Shown piece by piece: positions 34,097-47,922 of a DNA stretch of 64,000 nt. Numbering within the stretch: position 1 is the stretch's first letter; each line of letters starts with the position of its first letter. Position numbers and translations under genes: made by a program. This DNA is from Phycomyces blakesleeanus NRRL 1555(-) (lineage: Eukaryota; Mucoromycota; Mucoromycetes; Mucorales; Phycomycetaceae). The notes under the pieces were generated by a model. That model saw nothing but the letters and a program-made list of their open reading frames with translations. It searched no databases and was not told the origin of the DNA. The DNA is taken from the NCBI RefSeq assembly GCF_001638985.1, contig NW_017265145.1:682001-746000 (forward strand), given 5' to 3'.

Positions 34097-36570
34097 TTAT
34101 TTCTTGATTTTGGTGGCTAATTCGAATCTTTGGATAAAGAAACTACAGATGAAACTCAACAAAGCCATAATGACACACGAGAAGAAGGAGTATCGCAAAG
34201 CAATCTGGTAGGTGTCCAGCACGATATCCAACACATCAACAGGAAGCAAGCTTCTGACCTCGGTCATTGATTTACGAGCAATTTCAATGTACTAATGGTA
34301 ATTTTGTTTTGTTTTTGTTTTGAATAGCAAATAAATAAATAATAAAAAAAAAGAGTAAGTAGATATATAGATATCTATTATTGTTATTTACCTCTGCAGC
34401 ATTGGGACCAGTGATGAGCTCTGTAAGACGATTCTTGACCACGGCTTGGAAGATTGCAGAGGTTGCAGAAATTCCAATTACGCCACCGGCCGAACGGAAA
34501 AGATATGACATGGATGTGATTGTTGCCATTTCTGTAGCCATAATAAAATAATATAAAATAGAAAGCGCATGCAGTCAATGGTACACAAAGTGCGAGAAAA
34601 TACATTAGCCGTCTGGGGAACACAAAAATATACCAGCAAGAAAAATAATAATAATAGTAGTAGTAGTAGTGTATTATGTATATAAAGTGTAAAACATACC
34701 TTTCTGTCCAACACAAGACAACATTGAAATGAGCGCAGTGGTGATAATAATACCCATTGTGAAACCATCGATAAGCAAGGTCAAGAGCATAAAGGTTACA
34801 GATGTAGAGGGGTTCCAGGTACAGAAGCAAAGCATGGACACAAGCGAACCAAATGCGGCGGTGATTGTCAAAGTGCGATATTCACCTGTGCGGGACATGT
34901 AGACTCCCGAGAGAACGGAGCCAGTTGAGACCGAGGCGACCTTTGGCAAGAAGAACACACCGGATTGAGTAGAACTGTAACCCAAAAGGCCCTAACATAA
35001 TTTATACATAACAAGACAATTTGAAATAATTGTATTAGTAATTATTACTAATTAAATAAATAAATAAAAAAGCATTCAAGTGGTTTACCTGGAAGAAGAG
35101 AGGTGCAATGTAGATCATGGCAGTGGAGCACATCACAGTCCAAAAGTTGACGAAAGAACATGCCAGGGGAGTCTGTGCCGAGATGATGTGGTAGGGCATC
35201 AGAGGGTTTTCGGCCACTCGTGCTTCAACGTAGCAGAATAGAATACCAAGAATGACAGAACTGACCAGACACCCGATTACCAATGGATCGGACCATGGAC
35301 GCAAGTTTCCACCCAAAGAAGTGGCCAGCAAAAAGGCAACGACCGCGAGGACGATTGTAGCGGCGCCGATATAATCGATTTTCTTAATTCTCTCCACAAG
35401 GCTCGAAGTAACGTCTTGCTCCTCGAGATTGTAGTTCGACATCAGGCTGGACGCAACATAGATGGTAATCAGCATCAGGGGAAGGTTAATGAAGAAACAG
35501 TAACGCCATCCAAAGTTATCTGTAATGAATCCACCAAGAGGTGCACCTACAACAGAACCAACCTTTATTACCAAAACCAAAAAAATTATAATATTCATGA
35601 TCAGCAAAGTGTATTTCTTTTTTCGGAATCCAAACCCAAATAATAAAAAACCAAAAAAAAAGAGAGAGAGAGAGAGTCCAAGTTTAACTTACTGCATATG
35701 CAATGTTACCATAGCCTTGATATTTGCCTCGCTCACGGAGAGGAACCAGATCACTAACAATTACGGTTGTCATGGTGTTGATACCACCACCACCGATACC
35801 GGCAATTGCTCTAGCAAACACCAGAGTCCAGAGACTTGTGGCAGCACCGCAAAGGAACGAACCGATAAAGAATACGCTAGAGGCAAACATCAGAGCTGTC
35901 TTGCGACCAAATACATCCGAGATTCGGCCATCTGAAAAAAGAAAAGAAAAAAAAGTTTAATTTGATTTAATTTTAGTTTATCCGGGTTTCAAAAAGGCTA
36001 TGAATTTATATTTGGTTCTTACAGAGGGGTTGAAGAGCAGTATAACTGAGCATGTAGGAAGTTGCGATCCAGATGATTTCGTTTGACCTATATACAAAAG
36101 AATGTATATGGCATTGGTTAAGAAGCCAATATTTCTTGGATCATGAGATTTGTTATAATAGTCACTATTACTTTTTGAATTCTGTTCCGATTTGAGCGTA
36201 AATGGTTGCCACAATCGAGGAATCCAGAGAGGCCAGGGTGACACCTACCCAAAGACTGATAATAGAGAGAGAGAAAAAAGGTTAATTTTTCTTAAAGAAA
36301 ATGATTACAACACTTGATATGAATGTCTTACCCGCAAAGAACTGTGATTAGGGATGCTCCACCAAGACGTTTGGCAAGAACCTCTTCAATGGTGGGTTCA
36401 TTAATATGCTTGGTGTTATCCTCGTCATCGGGTAAATGTATCTCGACTGTCTCTATTTCGTCTTCAGGACCACTGCCACCAACAGCAGAAGTAGAACGAT
36501 AACCGTTTACAGAATTGGATCCTTCGATCAATGGTGAATCCTCATCGACATCATGAGGGTGACGAGACAT
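34097..36570 (-). CDS. MFS multidrug/basic amino acid transporter (DHA2; Fnx1/Vba-like)
   Basis: Eight minus-strand exons (36332-36570, 36172-36255, 36023-36087, 35693-35931, 35089-35562, 34700-34991, 34392-34531, 34097-34291) encode 575 residues. The cytosolic N-terminus (about 75 residues) is acidic, with a dileucine-like DEDSPLI near the start, as in vacuolar transporters. Membrane helix 1 carries LASLDSSIVATIYAQIG. The loop YGRISDVFGRKTALMF is the MFS signature between helices 2 and 3, and AGIGGGGINTM and GSVVGAPLGGFI are the later DHA2 motifs. Fourteen helices are expected. Fission yeast Fnx1 and yeast Vba proteins move basic amino acids into the vacuole; other members export drugs. I favour the vacuolar group because of the N-terminus, but substrate is uncertain. 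Confidence 0.87.
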
Positions 36571-37057
36571 TATTCCTTGATTCAAAAAAGATATACAAAA
36601 GTAAAGTAAAGTAAAGAAGAAGAAGAAGAAGAATTATGAATTATGAATTATGAATTATGAATTTAATAAAGTCTTTTTTTATTTATTTATTTATTTTATT
36701 TTATATAATAATTCAAAGTACGAAAATACACAAGCAGATTAGAAATTTTATTTATATACATATTTTTAAGCAAAAAAGAAAAGAAAAAGCCTAATTTTAC
36801 ACCACAGTCACTGAATGTGCAATTGAACCTGCCAAATCAATATAAATATATAATTAAAGGCAATTTGATATACGTATAAGCATAAGCACAATAGTTTCAA
36901 AATTCAAATAGAACAGTAATGATAATAAGGAGCAGTAATGGCACCATTAGTGATAGCACCATTAGTGATGGTACCAATAGTATAGTTGTAGCAGTACGAA
37001 ATATATATATGACCGTGCGCAATTCTAGATAAGAAACTTTGTAACCAAGAACGAATT

Positions 37058-37098
<41 letters not shown>

Positions 37099-37442
37099 TA
37101 GATGTTGAAAATCATTATTAGAATAGTTATTCTTATACTATATATACGTAATATATATATATATATAACATAAAATTCTGTATAGAGAAATAATGTGGCC
37201 TAATTCTACTTGGGATAGAATTCATATAATAATATAAAAAGTATTGTGTCACAATACAATGTATAAAATGACCAGTGGAGGTTAATAGGCGATTCAGGTG
37301 GAGAATATAGAGCATTAGTATTCTATAGTCATTAAAATTAATTAATTAATTTATTAATTTATTTATTCACCTTTCTTTCTTTCCCTTTCTTTCTTTCTTT
37401 CTTTCTTTCTTTCCATTTTCTAGATCTTGTTCATTGTTCTGT
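36571..37442. other. Divergent promoter region between MFS and CSC1-like genes
   Basis: 872 bp of AT-rich DNA with GAATTAT repeats (36634-36660), TA repeats (37061-37093, 37156-37167) and a CTTT array just before the channel gene (37373-37413). No gene seen. Confidence 0.55.
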
Positions 37443-40400
37443 ATGTCTTCATTGACAGATCTGGAAAGACAGTCCCAGGACTCCAAACTGTCCTTGACTG
37501 GAATGGCATCTCAATTGGGTATCAACATTGGGATATCGTTTGGTGTATTGATGGTCTTTAATGTTCTACGGCCGAATAACTCTTGTACATAAAAAAAAAT
37601 CATATTATATTATAATAAGAATAAGAATAATCTTTGTGTTCATTACCATCGGCTAAACTATTGTTTATTTTTAAAAACAACGCTTTCAACAACACCAACC
37701 AATTATATATATATATCTATTTGCATTTCAGTGGTCTATGCACCAAAGTATAAATATGCAACCAAGAGGTGAACCAACCATAAACTTTCTTACTTACTTA
37801 TACAATATAAATTAATTAATTATATTAATTAATAAATAAATATCATAATAGTCAAAAACCACCAGCCATCAAAAGAGGCATGTTTGCCTGGATAAGGCCA
37901 GTAATGAAGGCATCAGACGAAGAATTATTAGACCAAATTGGCTTTGACGCCATTTTGTTCATCCGATTTATGCGAATGCTGAGGAACCTGCTGTATGCAA
38001 TGTCATTTGTAGGCATTTGCGTATTAATTCCTATCAACGTCGCTGCCACATCTTATACAGGGTAAAAGAATAATAATAATGATTATCCTTATTATAATTT
38101 AACAAACAGAACAAGTTTCTTCTTGATCATTTGATGATCTTACTTTATATCTATAATCAATAAACAAAAAACAAGTGAGTGGCCACCTAGTTTTTGGGGT
38201 GTCGAACTCTTGTCAATCTCGACAATCAATTACTACGACGGTAAATTCCACTCAGAGGGAAATCTTTCGTGGTACTGGGCACACACTGTCGGGACATGGC
38301 TTTTTTCTCTTCTCATCTATCGTACGATATTCTACAACTATCGAGCTCACGTCCTTTTTCGAAAGAGTTATTTCGAGACCAAAGATTACCAACAGGCCAC
38401 ACATGCCAGGACACTGATGATTCTCAACGTACCGGCCGCCATGCAGTCAGACACAGCCCTAGGAAACTGGATCACAAGCATGGACCTGCCCTTCCCTTTC
38501 TTGCACGCATCAATTGGCAGGCATGACAGCCAACTCACAAAAAGTGTCGAGGAGCACGAGAAAGCTGTTCGCAAACTAGAGCTCTTGCTGTCTAACCATC
38601 TTCTTCAAGGTAACAAAAAAAACCTAACATTAATAACAGTAACAATAATAGTAATAATTATCAAATCAGTACTAGTCCTAGTATTAGTACTCTTATAATT
38701 CTGATTAATAAACATGCTTGAAATTTTCTTTACTGTTATTATTATAGATCATAATTATAACTATGATCACAATTATAATTACAATGATAATAATAATAAT
38801 AATAATAATACTTCAATTCCTATTCGTAAGAGACCAATGATGAGAACAAAGTGGTTTGGCCGTGGTCAAAAAGTAGACGCAATTGAATACTATTCTTCTC
38901 GAATACAAACCCTCCGCCAAGCCATAACTCAGCTACGATCAGACACGGCCTCGGACAAACGTACTACAAACTATGGCTGGATTGTGTTTTCAAAACCATT
39001 CATGGCCCATGCAGTTGCCCAAAGACTCTCGGCCCCTTCTTCACCTTTGCTCAGCTTACCCCGCAGACTAGTTCAGGGAGCCAAGCCCCGTGTCGAACTG
39101 GCTCCTCCGGCCAAGGACCTTGTCTGGTCAAACCTGGCAATGAATGAGCATATCCGAGACAGTCGCCGTGTGGTCGGCAGCATTGTGTTCTATGTGTTTA
39201 CCTTTCTGTGGTTCATTCCTTCGAGTTTTCTGTCGGCATCCTCGAACGTAAAGAACTTCATTCGACTGTTTCCAGACGCAGATCTGTTTATCCAAAACCA
39301 CTCTACATTTGTGTCACTCATGAGTTCCTGGTTCTCCCCTGTCGTGATGGCCATCTTCTTTCTGATTCTACCCAAAATTCTCCGCCTGCTATCTCAGCAA
39401 CAAGGCTATCTGACCGAAACAAGTCTCGACCGTCAAGTGCTATCCAAACTCTATGTGTTCTTTATGGTCAACAATCTGTTTGTCTTTACTGTCTCGTCTG
39501 TTCTGTTGGCCATGTATGCACAGATACAACTGGCCGCCAAAGACAATCGGGCTCTCACAGCCCAGGAATTCTTTGAGACGATGGGCAGTAATATGACACA
39601 GGTAGCAAAGAATCTAAGCGGTAAAGAGAGTTTCCTTTTATTTTATTTTATTTTATTTTTTTTTAAAAAAAAAAAAGATTCCTTATTTCAAGTATATATG
39701 TAAATATATATAAAAGATGTTTCGACTTTCTGGGTCAATTATGTATCCCTCAAAGGTCTTGGTGTTGTCATGGACCTTGCGCAGATATTTGGTCTTATTT
39801 CGGTGACACTAAGGTATGATTTGCTTTGCCATTACTACTACTACTAGTACTATCATTATAGAATACTGGGGTAATATATGTATATATAAAGACTTGCCAT
39901 GTGTTTAAGAATAACTTTCTTTTCTTTCCTTTTTCATTATATCTATACATTCATATTCTTTTGTGTGTGTACATGTGTATCCATTGGTGTTTCAAGAAAA
40001 CTCTTCACCAAACCAAGTCCGCGTCAGTTGAGAGAAATGACAGTTCCGATTGGGTTTGATTATCCTCTCTACTACAACATCCTCTTATTCTTCTTCACGG
40101 TCGGATTGATGTATTCGGTCATTGCACCTCTTGTACTGCCATTCACGATGTTTTACTTCATGCTGGCTACAATGGTATTTAGATATCTACTGATGTAAAG
40201 TATTGAACAACAACAAAAAACAACAACAACAATAGCCTTTTTTATGTGTATGTATGTACTTCTTTTTAGGTATGTCTATGTTACCCCAGTTGAGACTGGA
40301 GGTCAGATCTGGCGTGTTTTGATCAACCGCCTTTTGATATCAACAGTCATGTATCAGCTGGTCATGATTGGTGTACTAAACCTAAAGGGTGCAGTTGGAC

Positions 40401-41371
40401 AGTCGAGTGCACTGATCCCTCTGCCATTCTTTACTGTCCTACTCAAGTTGTACTGCCGTCGATACTTTGATCCTCATGTGTATTATCAAGATCCAAATGA
40501 TAAAAGCAATTTTAATCAGAACCTTAACCATAATCGTAATCATAATCATAATCATAATGATGTGTGGTCTGATCAAGAAGCAAGATGGGATTATTACAAT
40601 TCCGAGCAAGGCAGCCAACATAAAAAAAAAGAAACAAACTCAAACCGACATGGTTTTAGAGATCCGGCCCTATTTGCTGAACTTCCGATTCCAATGGTGC
40701 ACGAACGCGTACGGCATCTTTTGCCGCATCTCTACAGACGTGCCAGGTTTGGCAAGAAGATCACGGCAAGTAAGCTGACTAGAAAGAAGAGTGTGAGGAC
40801 AGTTTCAAGGGTAGAGCTAGCCGGGCAGGAAGGGGAACTTGAATTCCAGTCGATTGGGCCAGACGAACTGGAGATTGAGGATTCTGGCGAGGGTGTCAAA
40901 GGATTCTATCGATTTGAAGATGTGGTATCTGAGGATAGCGTCCCAGACACAGACACAGACACAGACACAGACACAGACGCAAATCCAGATAGACCTGAAA
41001 CTGTGATCAGACACTCTATTACTGTCCCCGAAAGGGTCCAGAGGAAGAGTCTAGGCAGGCTAAAGGATAGCATGTCAATTGTGATTCCAATGACAATGCC
41101 AGTTCTAGTGCAGATGCCGGGGTCTATGTCTAGGGAGTTGATGAAAGAAAACACGAAGAAGAAGAAGAGGAGAAAGACAAAGAGGGAGAGTAGAGAAGGG
41201 CTATATGCTGCTAAAGATGACTCTAATCGACCTCTACTACTCGATGATGATGATCTTGAATGTTATGTGACTGGAGTATCTTGTGAGACGCACGCTGGCC
41301 GTACGTCCCTAGAAACTGAAGTTGTTGAACTAGATGAATTTCCACAGACTAAAATTGGCACCAATACATAA
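37443..41371 (+). CDS. CSC1/TMEM63-type osmosensitive cation channel
   Basis: Eight exons (37443-37584, 37732-37768, 37852-38061, 38176-38609, 38748-39620, 39717-39813, 39997-40194, 40270-41371) encode 1030 residues. The order fits the family: an N-terminal helix (QLGINIGISFGVLMVFNVLR), the APKYKYA loop, helices 2 and 3, a large cytosolic domain (about 200-430) ending KDLVWSNLAMNEHIRDSRR, then the pore-region helices to LLYCRRYF-like end. Family members are mechanically gated, calcium-permeable channels of the plasma membrane or ER. The cytosolic domain has an Asn/Tyr low-complexity insert coded by 38748-38816, and the C-terminal tail has Asn/His and Thr/Asp repeats plus basic patches. The length is typical of fungal members with long tails. 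Exon 7 to 8 splicing uses GTAAAG at 40195, which joins LLM to YVYVTP. Confidence 0.9.
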
Positions 41372-41820
41372 TCCATAATATTATTATCTTTTTGAGAGAA
41401 ATTCCCCAATAAAATACACAGCAAGAAAAATGGAAAAATAAAATAAAATAAAATAAAATAAAGAACAAGGCGGTGGAAGTACGCGCGCATGTATCTCTCT
41501 GTGTGTGTATCTCTGTGTGTGCGTGAGTGTCGTTTCAGGATTAGATTACTATTTCCGAACAAGATCTCAAAACCAAAAATGTTATAGTTGTGCCGTACAA
41601 CCGTACGACTTTTAAATATAATATAAAATAAAGTTTTGGTTTCCTTTGACTTACACAATAGAAGGACATGTTTGTATTATATCTCACTCTATATATATAT
41701 TTATATGCCCTCTTCTTTTAAACACAAAGTGACACAGCCAAAAAAAAAAACTAAGACTAAGAAATAAAGAATAGTCTTATAATTGCTATTGGGTAAGTTC
41801 TTTTTTTTTGTTTTTTTTTT
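41372..41820. other. Intergenic
   Basis: AAAAT repeats (41437-41461), GTGT repeats and A-rich tracts; no gene seen. Confidence 0.5.
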
Positions 41821-42141
41821 TTAGTTGAATCTAATAAGCCTGTATACTAATTTATATATATACTCAGATATTATTGTCTTCTTTATCAAAGTGGAAAAGA
41901 AGCTGCTGCAGTAAAGAAAGAAAGACCACCTAAAATACCACGTTTGTGTGGCACCTCGATGGATCAAAACAACATAATTCAAGACAGAAGTTTTTGGTTT
42001 GTATGGAGCTGTGACAGGCTCAGATTTATTAACGTTCTCTGAATGAGTAGGGCAAAAGAGAAAATTACAACATTTGTTATTTAAGTCAGAAGGAGTCAAG
42101 ACAGGATATTTCATAAATGATAGAAAAACCGAACCGCACAT
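41821..42141 (-). CDS. Unrecognised 106-residue ORF
   Basis: A minus-strand frame from an ATG at 42141 whose first 80 residues are not low complexity (for example PVTAPYKPKTSVLNYVVLIH). A possible donor follows WYFR, so the C-terminal part may be intron. No family recognised and no neighbour context. It may be a chance frame or a gene fragment. Confidence 0.2.
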   Translation of the reverse strand: MCGSVFLSFMKYPVLTPSDLNNKCCNFLFCPTHSENVNKSEPVTAPYKPKTSVLNYVVLIHRGATQTWYFRWSFFLYCSSFFSTLIKKTIISEYIYKLVYRLIRFN

Positions 42142-44795
42142 TTATTTATTTTCAATTAGGAGGAAAGAAAGATTATTCTAGATTAGATTAGGAGGAACTT
42201 GACCCATCAGTGCTATTTGCATTTTCCATGTGTTCCTGATATCAATCCAATTGTACTAGTGAATTTTTTGGGTGAATAATCAGGCTGTTAGTGGCTGTTA
42301 GTGACTATGCTTCAGAAGCACTTGGTAAGTGCTCTTAGAGGCATCTAACAAGGTGCAAGGATAATCCGTGCCTATTATTAACCTGTGTAGACAAAGCCAA
42401 ATACACAATGAGCCAAACGGAGCAGCCAAACCTTACAACATTTGGACGAAGTTTACTGCCCTGTCAGTCAATCGGTCGGCCCAAAAAAAACAAAATACTA
42501 AACACTAAACACTAAACTGTTTCCCTCTGATCCTCATTGAATTCAAACGCACTGCAAAGGTGAGACATTTATTTATTTATTTATTTATTTTTGGCAGGTT
42601 GATCAAATGCTCATAATATGTCTATATGTATACCTGAGCTTTTGATTCTGGGCTGAAATCAGTGACAAACCCAATATTTCGTTTTCTATTCTTTGCTTAA
42701 GAACAATGGTCTTTGCGAAAGAAAAAGGTCGTTTAGATTTAGGCTTTTATATTTTAAACGGTTGATACACAAAATAAAACTCTGTTGGATTTGATTAATA
42801 TCACAGTAATCCCAAGTCGTTTCTTATTAACACAATCTCAAACGTCCTTGCTTTGTGTGTCATCTCTGGAACATGCTGCTATGGTCCTTGTTTCTTGCAT
42901 TATATTATATTGTATCGACTGTTTCAAGACTAAATTCTTCTTCATTAGGGTCCACAAAGTGTCTAGCTTGCTGTATATTCTGTAGTCACGAACAAATAAA
43001 TGAAATAAGTAACATACCTATACAATGCTTGTGTGACAATACATACTGAATATGCGGTACTTGATTTATCAGTGCTTTGTACCATATATTTTTAGAACAT
43101 GAAACACTTTATATTCACTTCTCGAACGTGTGGGACATCAAATTCCTACTTGGTACAACTTATTGTTTGACTTTCCGGATACATCATATAAAAATAATAA
43201 TAACACGCTTGAGACCAGAGAATTATGTAAAACACACACACACAAAAGAAAAAGTCCTCAATTTTATATTCTGATTATATATTCTCTTCATTAGCTATTT
43301 CACTTCTTCTTCTTCTTCTTTTTCTTCTTCTTTTTCTTTGGAATCATTTCTTTTATTTATTTTCTTATTACTTGTATATACCGTAAATATTGTACATACT
43401 GCATATATCTGTACATACTGTACATACTGTACATACAAAAGAATACAAAATATCAGTCGCTACAAGGTACACCAGATAAAGCAGCGTTATTCATGCACAA
43501 CACATCCTCTAACGCAGATATTGAACATCTTGGAACCATGTAGAAGCACTTGTCACTGATACCAGACCCCCCTTCTCTTCCTCCTCCAAACATCTCTATT
43601 GTCGTTGCTGCTAAAGCTTGATATGTTTCGTACAACATTACAAGCATATATGTACACGCATAAGCACAAACACAAACACAAACACATCCCCACACCCATA
43701 CCCGCATCTATACCGTTGTGAGAAAACAAAACAAAACAGATCCCTTCTCCTTTGGTAAGTTTTGGAATTTCCTATTCTTTGCAAGATGGTGTATACGTGA
43801 TAAAGAGAGAGAGAGAGAGAGTATGTGTAATAATGTTCCTTTTCTCTTATTATATAGACTCTGTTGCAATGGCGTTTTATGATTATTTTCCGTTGTGTAA
43901 TCCAAGGAACCGCCCAGAGATGCCCTTTCCTATCATCTAGTTGACTGTTGCTTGTCTAATAAGCTGGTATTATTGCAACCGTTGTGTATTATAGCACTGT
44001 ACATATAGACACACCAAAACCAACAAAAAAAGGGTAAGTAACAAGTAGTAATAAGGGTAGTAGAGTGGGAGAATTGTGTGGCTTTATAATAACACGGTCA
44101 TATCTTTAGACCATAATATAATCCTCGTCCGTAATATTTCCTTTCTTGTGGCTGGTCCCAGTACAAAGAACCAAAAAAAAAGTATTCCCTTACCAAAAAC
44201 AAAAAAAAAACCTCCAAAAAAAATCCATTTGTTTCATTTGTTTCAATTTCTTTATTTCTCTCACTCTCTCTTGGATTAGGCCAGCTTTTATTCTATTTCT
44301 CTCTCATGTTTCTTGCTTATTATTACTATTCATCTATTATCACTATGCCCTTTATTTTCTTCTTTTTTTATTAAGCAGTGAAAGGAAGCCCTGCGTAATG
44401 TAACTGTATATCTTATACTCTTCCCCCCCCCTTTATTCACCATTTCACCTACTCACCCGCCAATTCTCACACATCTCTTTATATATGCAAGATCAGTATG
44501 AAATCGTATTATTTTTTCTTTCTTTCTTTTCCTTTTTGTCTATTTATGTTTCTCTCTTTTTATATATATATTATTATTATATTGAAAATATCAGCCACAT
44601 TTTACATTCACAGTATTAGCAATCATACTCATTCAAATGCACGTCAAATTAAATAAAGTATTAAAAAAAATACAAGGAAGCTTGATGATAATTTTATTTA
44701 TTTATTTATTTATTTATTTGACTATCAAACATAAATATGCTTTTGAAACATATATTGAGAAAACAGGAACCAAATAAAGAAATATTCAAAGAAAA
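42142..44795. other. Intergenic, 2.65 kb
   Basis: No supported gene. Contains TTTA repeats (42571-42590, 44696-44718), CTT repeats (about 43305-43337), TGTACATAC repeats (43393-43436), GA repeats (43806-43820) and pyrimidine tracts. Short frames at 42785-43560 have mixed composition, but nothing recognisable. Confidence 0.5.
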
Positions 44796-47342
44796 CTAAG
44801 CCTTATTCTTCTTATTCTTCGTGTTCTCTCTCATCAAGTTGAGTGCAGATCCAGCCTTAAACCATCCAATCTGACCAGAGTTGAACGTGTGGTTGAGCTT
44901 GATATCCTCAGTCTTGCCATTCTCATGGTGAAGGCGCATCGTCAGAGGCTTGCCCTCCTTAAAGTCAGTCAGGCCAAGGATATCCACCTTGTCGGTCGGC
45001 TGCACCTTGTCGTAGTCGGCAGGATTGGCAAACGTCAACGGAAGCATGCCTTGCTTCTTCAGATTGGTCTCGTGAATACGCGCAAACGACTTTGTGATGA
45101 TGGCTGCTCCATTCAAGAACCGGGGCTCAAGCGCTGCATGCTCGCGCGAAGATCCCTCGCCATAATTCTCGTCTCCGATCACAACCCATTTCACACCTCT
45201 CTCCTTGTAGTCGCGTGCAGTCTCTGGCACTCCGTCGTATTTTCCAGTGAACGCGTTCTTGATCTTGTTCACCTCGTTGTTCTCGGCATTCAAGGCTCCA
45301 ATAAGCATGTTGTTCGAGATGTTGTCCAGATGGCCACGGTACTTGAGCCAGGGTCCGGCCATCGAAATGTGATCCGTCGTGCATTTACCTTTGGCCTTGA
45401 TCAGAATCGGAATCTCAAAGATGTCCTTTCCGTCCCAGGGTTTGAATGGCTTCAGGAGCTGCAGCCGGCTTGATGTCGGCGACACGGCCACATCGATCTT
45501 TGACCGGTCGGCCGGCGGGGCCTGGTATGTGTTCTGTCCGGGATCATAGCCATCTGGTGGCAGTTCATCACCGGTTGGGGCTGCAAACTTGTACGGCTTT
45601 CCATCCGCACCGGTCAGCGAGTCCTTGAGTGGATTGAAGGTCAGGTCGCCAGCAAACACCATTGCGGTCACCAGCTCGGGAGATGCGACAAACGCATGCG
45701 TGGCAGGGTTTCCGTCGTTACGGCCTGTAAAGTTACGATTGTAGGATGTGATGATAGAATTCTTGACACCCTTCTTGACATCCTCACGATCCCACTGTCC
45801 GATACAAGGTCCGCACGCATTGGCCAGCACCATACCGCCAGCCTTTGTCAGCACATCCATGATGCCATCTCGCTCAATCGTGGCTCTGATCTGCTCTGAG
45901 CCAGGCGTGATCGTGAACTCTGACTTTGCCTTGTTGCCATGGTCAAGCGCCTGCTGGGCAATCGACGCAGAATGGGTCATGTCCTCATACGACGAATTGG
46001 TGCACGAGCCAATCAGGCCAACCTTGAGTTCGGCCGGCCAGTCATTGTCCTTGACGGCCTGCTTGAACTTCGATATCGGGGTTGCAAGATCGGGCGTAAA
46101 AGGTCCATTGATGTGGGGTTCTAGTTTGTCAAGATCAATTTCGACCACTTGGTCATATTTGGCATCCGGATCAGCACGTAGATTGTCTGAGAATGCTTTG
46201 GCGTATTGAGCAATCTCGGACCGCCGTGTGGCCCTGAGGTAGTCACCCATCCGCTCGTTGTAAGGGAACAGAGAAGTGGTGGCGCCAATTTCAGCTCCCA
46301 TGTTGCAGATGGTACCCATTCCAGTGCAGGAAATCGAGTCCACACCGTCACCAAAGTATTCGACAATTGCGCCCGTTCCGCCCTTGACGGTTAGAATGCC
46401 GGCCACCTTGAGAATGATGTCCTTGGGCGATGTCCAGCCATGGAGTTTTCCGGTCAATTTGACACCAATTGCCTTTGGGCACTTGAGCTCCCAGGGGAGG
46501 CCGGACATCACGTCGACTGCGTCGGCACCACCAACACCAATGGCCACCATGCCCAGACCACCTGCGTTTGGAGTGTGGGAGTCCGTGCCGATCATGAGTC
46601 CGCCGGGGAATGCATAGTTCTCGAGAATGATCTGGTGGATAATGCCAGACCCTGGTCGCCAGAAACCAATATTATACTTTGCAGTCGCGGTCGCAAGGAA
46701 GTCATAGACCTCCTTGTTCACGTCAATTGCGCGCTTCAAATCTTTCTCGCCGCCCTTTTGGGCTTCGATCAAGTGATCACAATGAACGGTTGTGGGAACA
46801 GCCACACTCGGCAGTCCGGCCGACATGAATTGAAGGATGGCCATTTGAGCAGTCGCGTCCTGACAAGCGACACGGTCAGGACGAAGATTGAGGTACGATT
46901 GTCCTCGGACAATTTCTTGGTTGTGAGGGTCGTCTAGGTGCCCATAGACTACCTTTTCAGACAAGGTCAAAGGACGATTCAATCTATCATAATCATCATC
47001 AATGTCTTTTATATCACTTTTATATATATATTATTTAATTGTGATGTCAAGACTCACCTTTTACGAACTACTTCAAGATTGTCTGCAATTCTTTGGTAGT
47101 TGATATAGTGGTTTTCTAGATTTGACATTGGAACCTTTTGGGAAGCCCATTTTCCGGTAGAGTAAGAAGCCTGTTGGGCCCGGAGACATACCAAAGGCAG
47201 TGAAGACTACAAAGATCACATCATAGCACATCATAGCACATCAGTGTATTGTAGTGTCAATGCGTTTGTTTTGTAGGTTGAGCTTTTATATCTATTGTTA
47301 TTTATTTACCTTGACAGTCTTTCTGACAACGGAAGGAATCAT
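44796..47342 (-). CDS. ACO1: Mitochondrial aconitase (citrate-isocitrate hydratase)
   Basis: Three minus-strand exons (47310-47342, 47058-47206, 44796-46983) encode 789 residues, normal for Aco1. The N-terminus ([20 protein letters not shown], then AQQASYST) is a basic amphipathic mitochondrial presequence. The core shows the aconitase signatures: [28 protein letters not shown] with the first cluster cysteine, and [15 protein letters not shown] with the other two. The C-terminal swivel domain contains [14 protein letters not shown]. The enzyme interconverts citrate and isocitrate in the TCA cycle using a 4Fe-4S cluster. The main exon is clearly richer in G and C than any neighbour and favours C-ending codons, as expected for a strongly expressed gene. 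The same bias produces several long antisense frames that are not genes. Confidence 0.97.
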
Positions 47343-47922
47343 GTTGACTCAAGAACAATAAGATAGAATGGCTGTAAAGAGAGGGGAGTAAAAGAAGTAA
47401 AGTAAAGTAAAGAATATATATATATAAAGAAGAGGAATCAAGAAGAAAGAATCAACCAACAAAAACAAGAAATCAAAAAGGGTTTTATAAGTAGCTTTTC
47501 TTATTTAATTTTATTTACTAATATGTATATATTTCCTCTTAATTAATAAAATTCTACGCACACGCAGGCACCTACTATACACAGTCTTTCCCTCCCATAC
47601 GCACATACTTGAATGCATATACCAACAAAGACAGCAGAAGACAAGGAAAGAAATATATCTGTAAAAAAAAAAGAATATGACGATGCCTTGAAACTCAAAA
47701 GACTTGAGAAACAGGTAAAGAAGAAGTATCTCCGCTAACCAATATATGCGTACATATAAAATATATAAAAAAAACACCCACGTACCCATATATATACATA
47801 TTGGATTAAAGTATAAAATGATGATGTAAACCTTGGTTTATTAGCCCTTGAATCTGTTTCGCTTCTTTTTCCCTTTTCTTCTTCTTCTTATTTATTTATT
47901 TAAAAAAAAACTTCATTAAAAC
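47343..47922. other. Divergent promoter region of ACO1 and FMP46
   Basis: 580 bp between two divergent mitochondrial-protein genes. Contains AAAGT repeats (about 47395-47412), TA repeats and pyrimidine tracts before FMP46. No specific operator recognised. Confidence 0.5.

Noticed and set aside
44889..46937. Long plus-strand ORFs antisense to aconitase (up to 194 codons)
   Set aside because: They are shadows caused by the GC-rich codon use of the aconitase exon and have no family resemblance.
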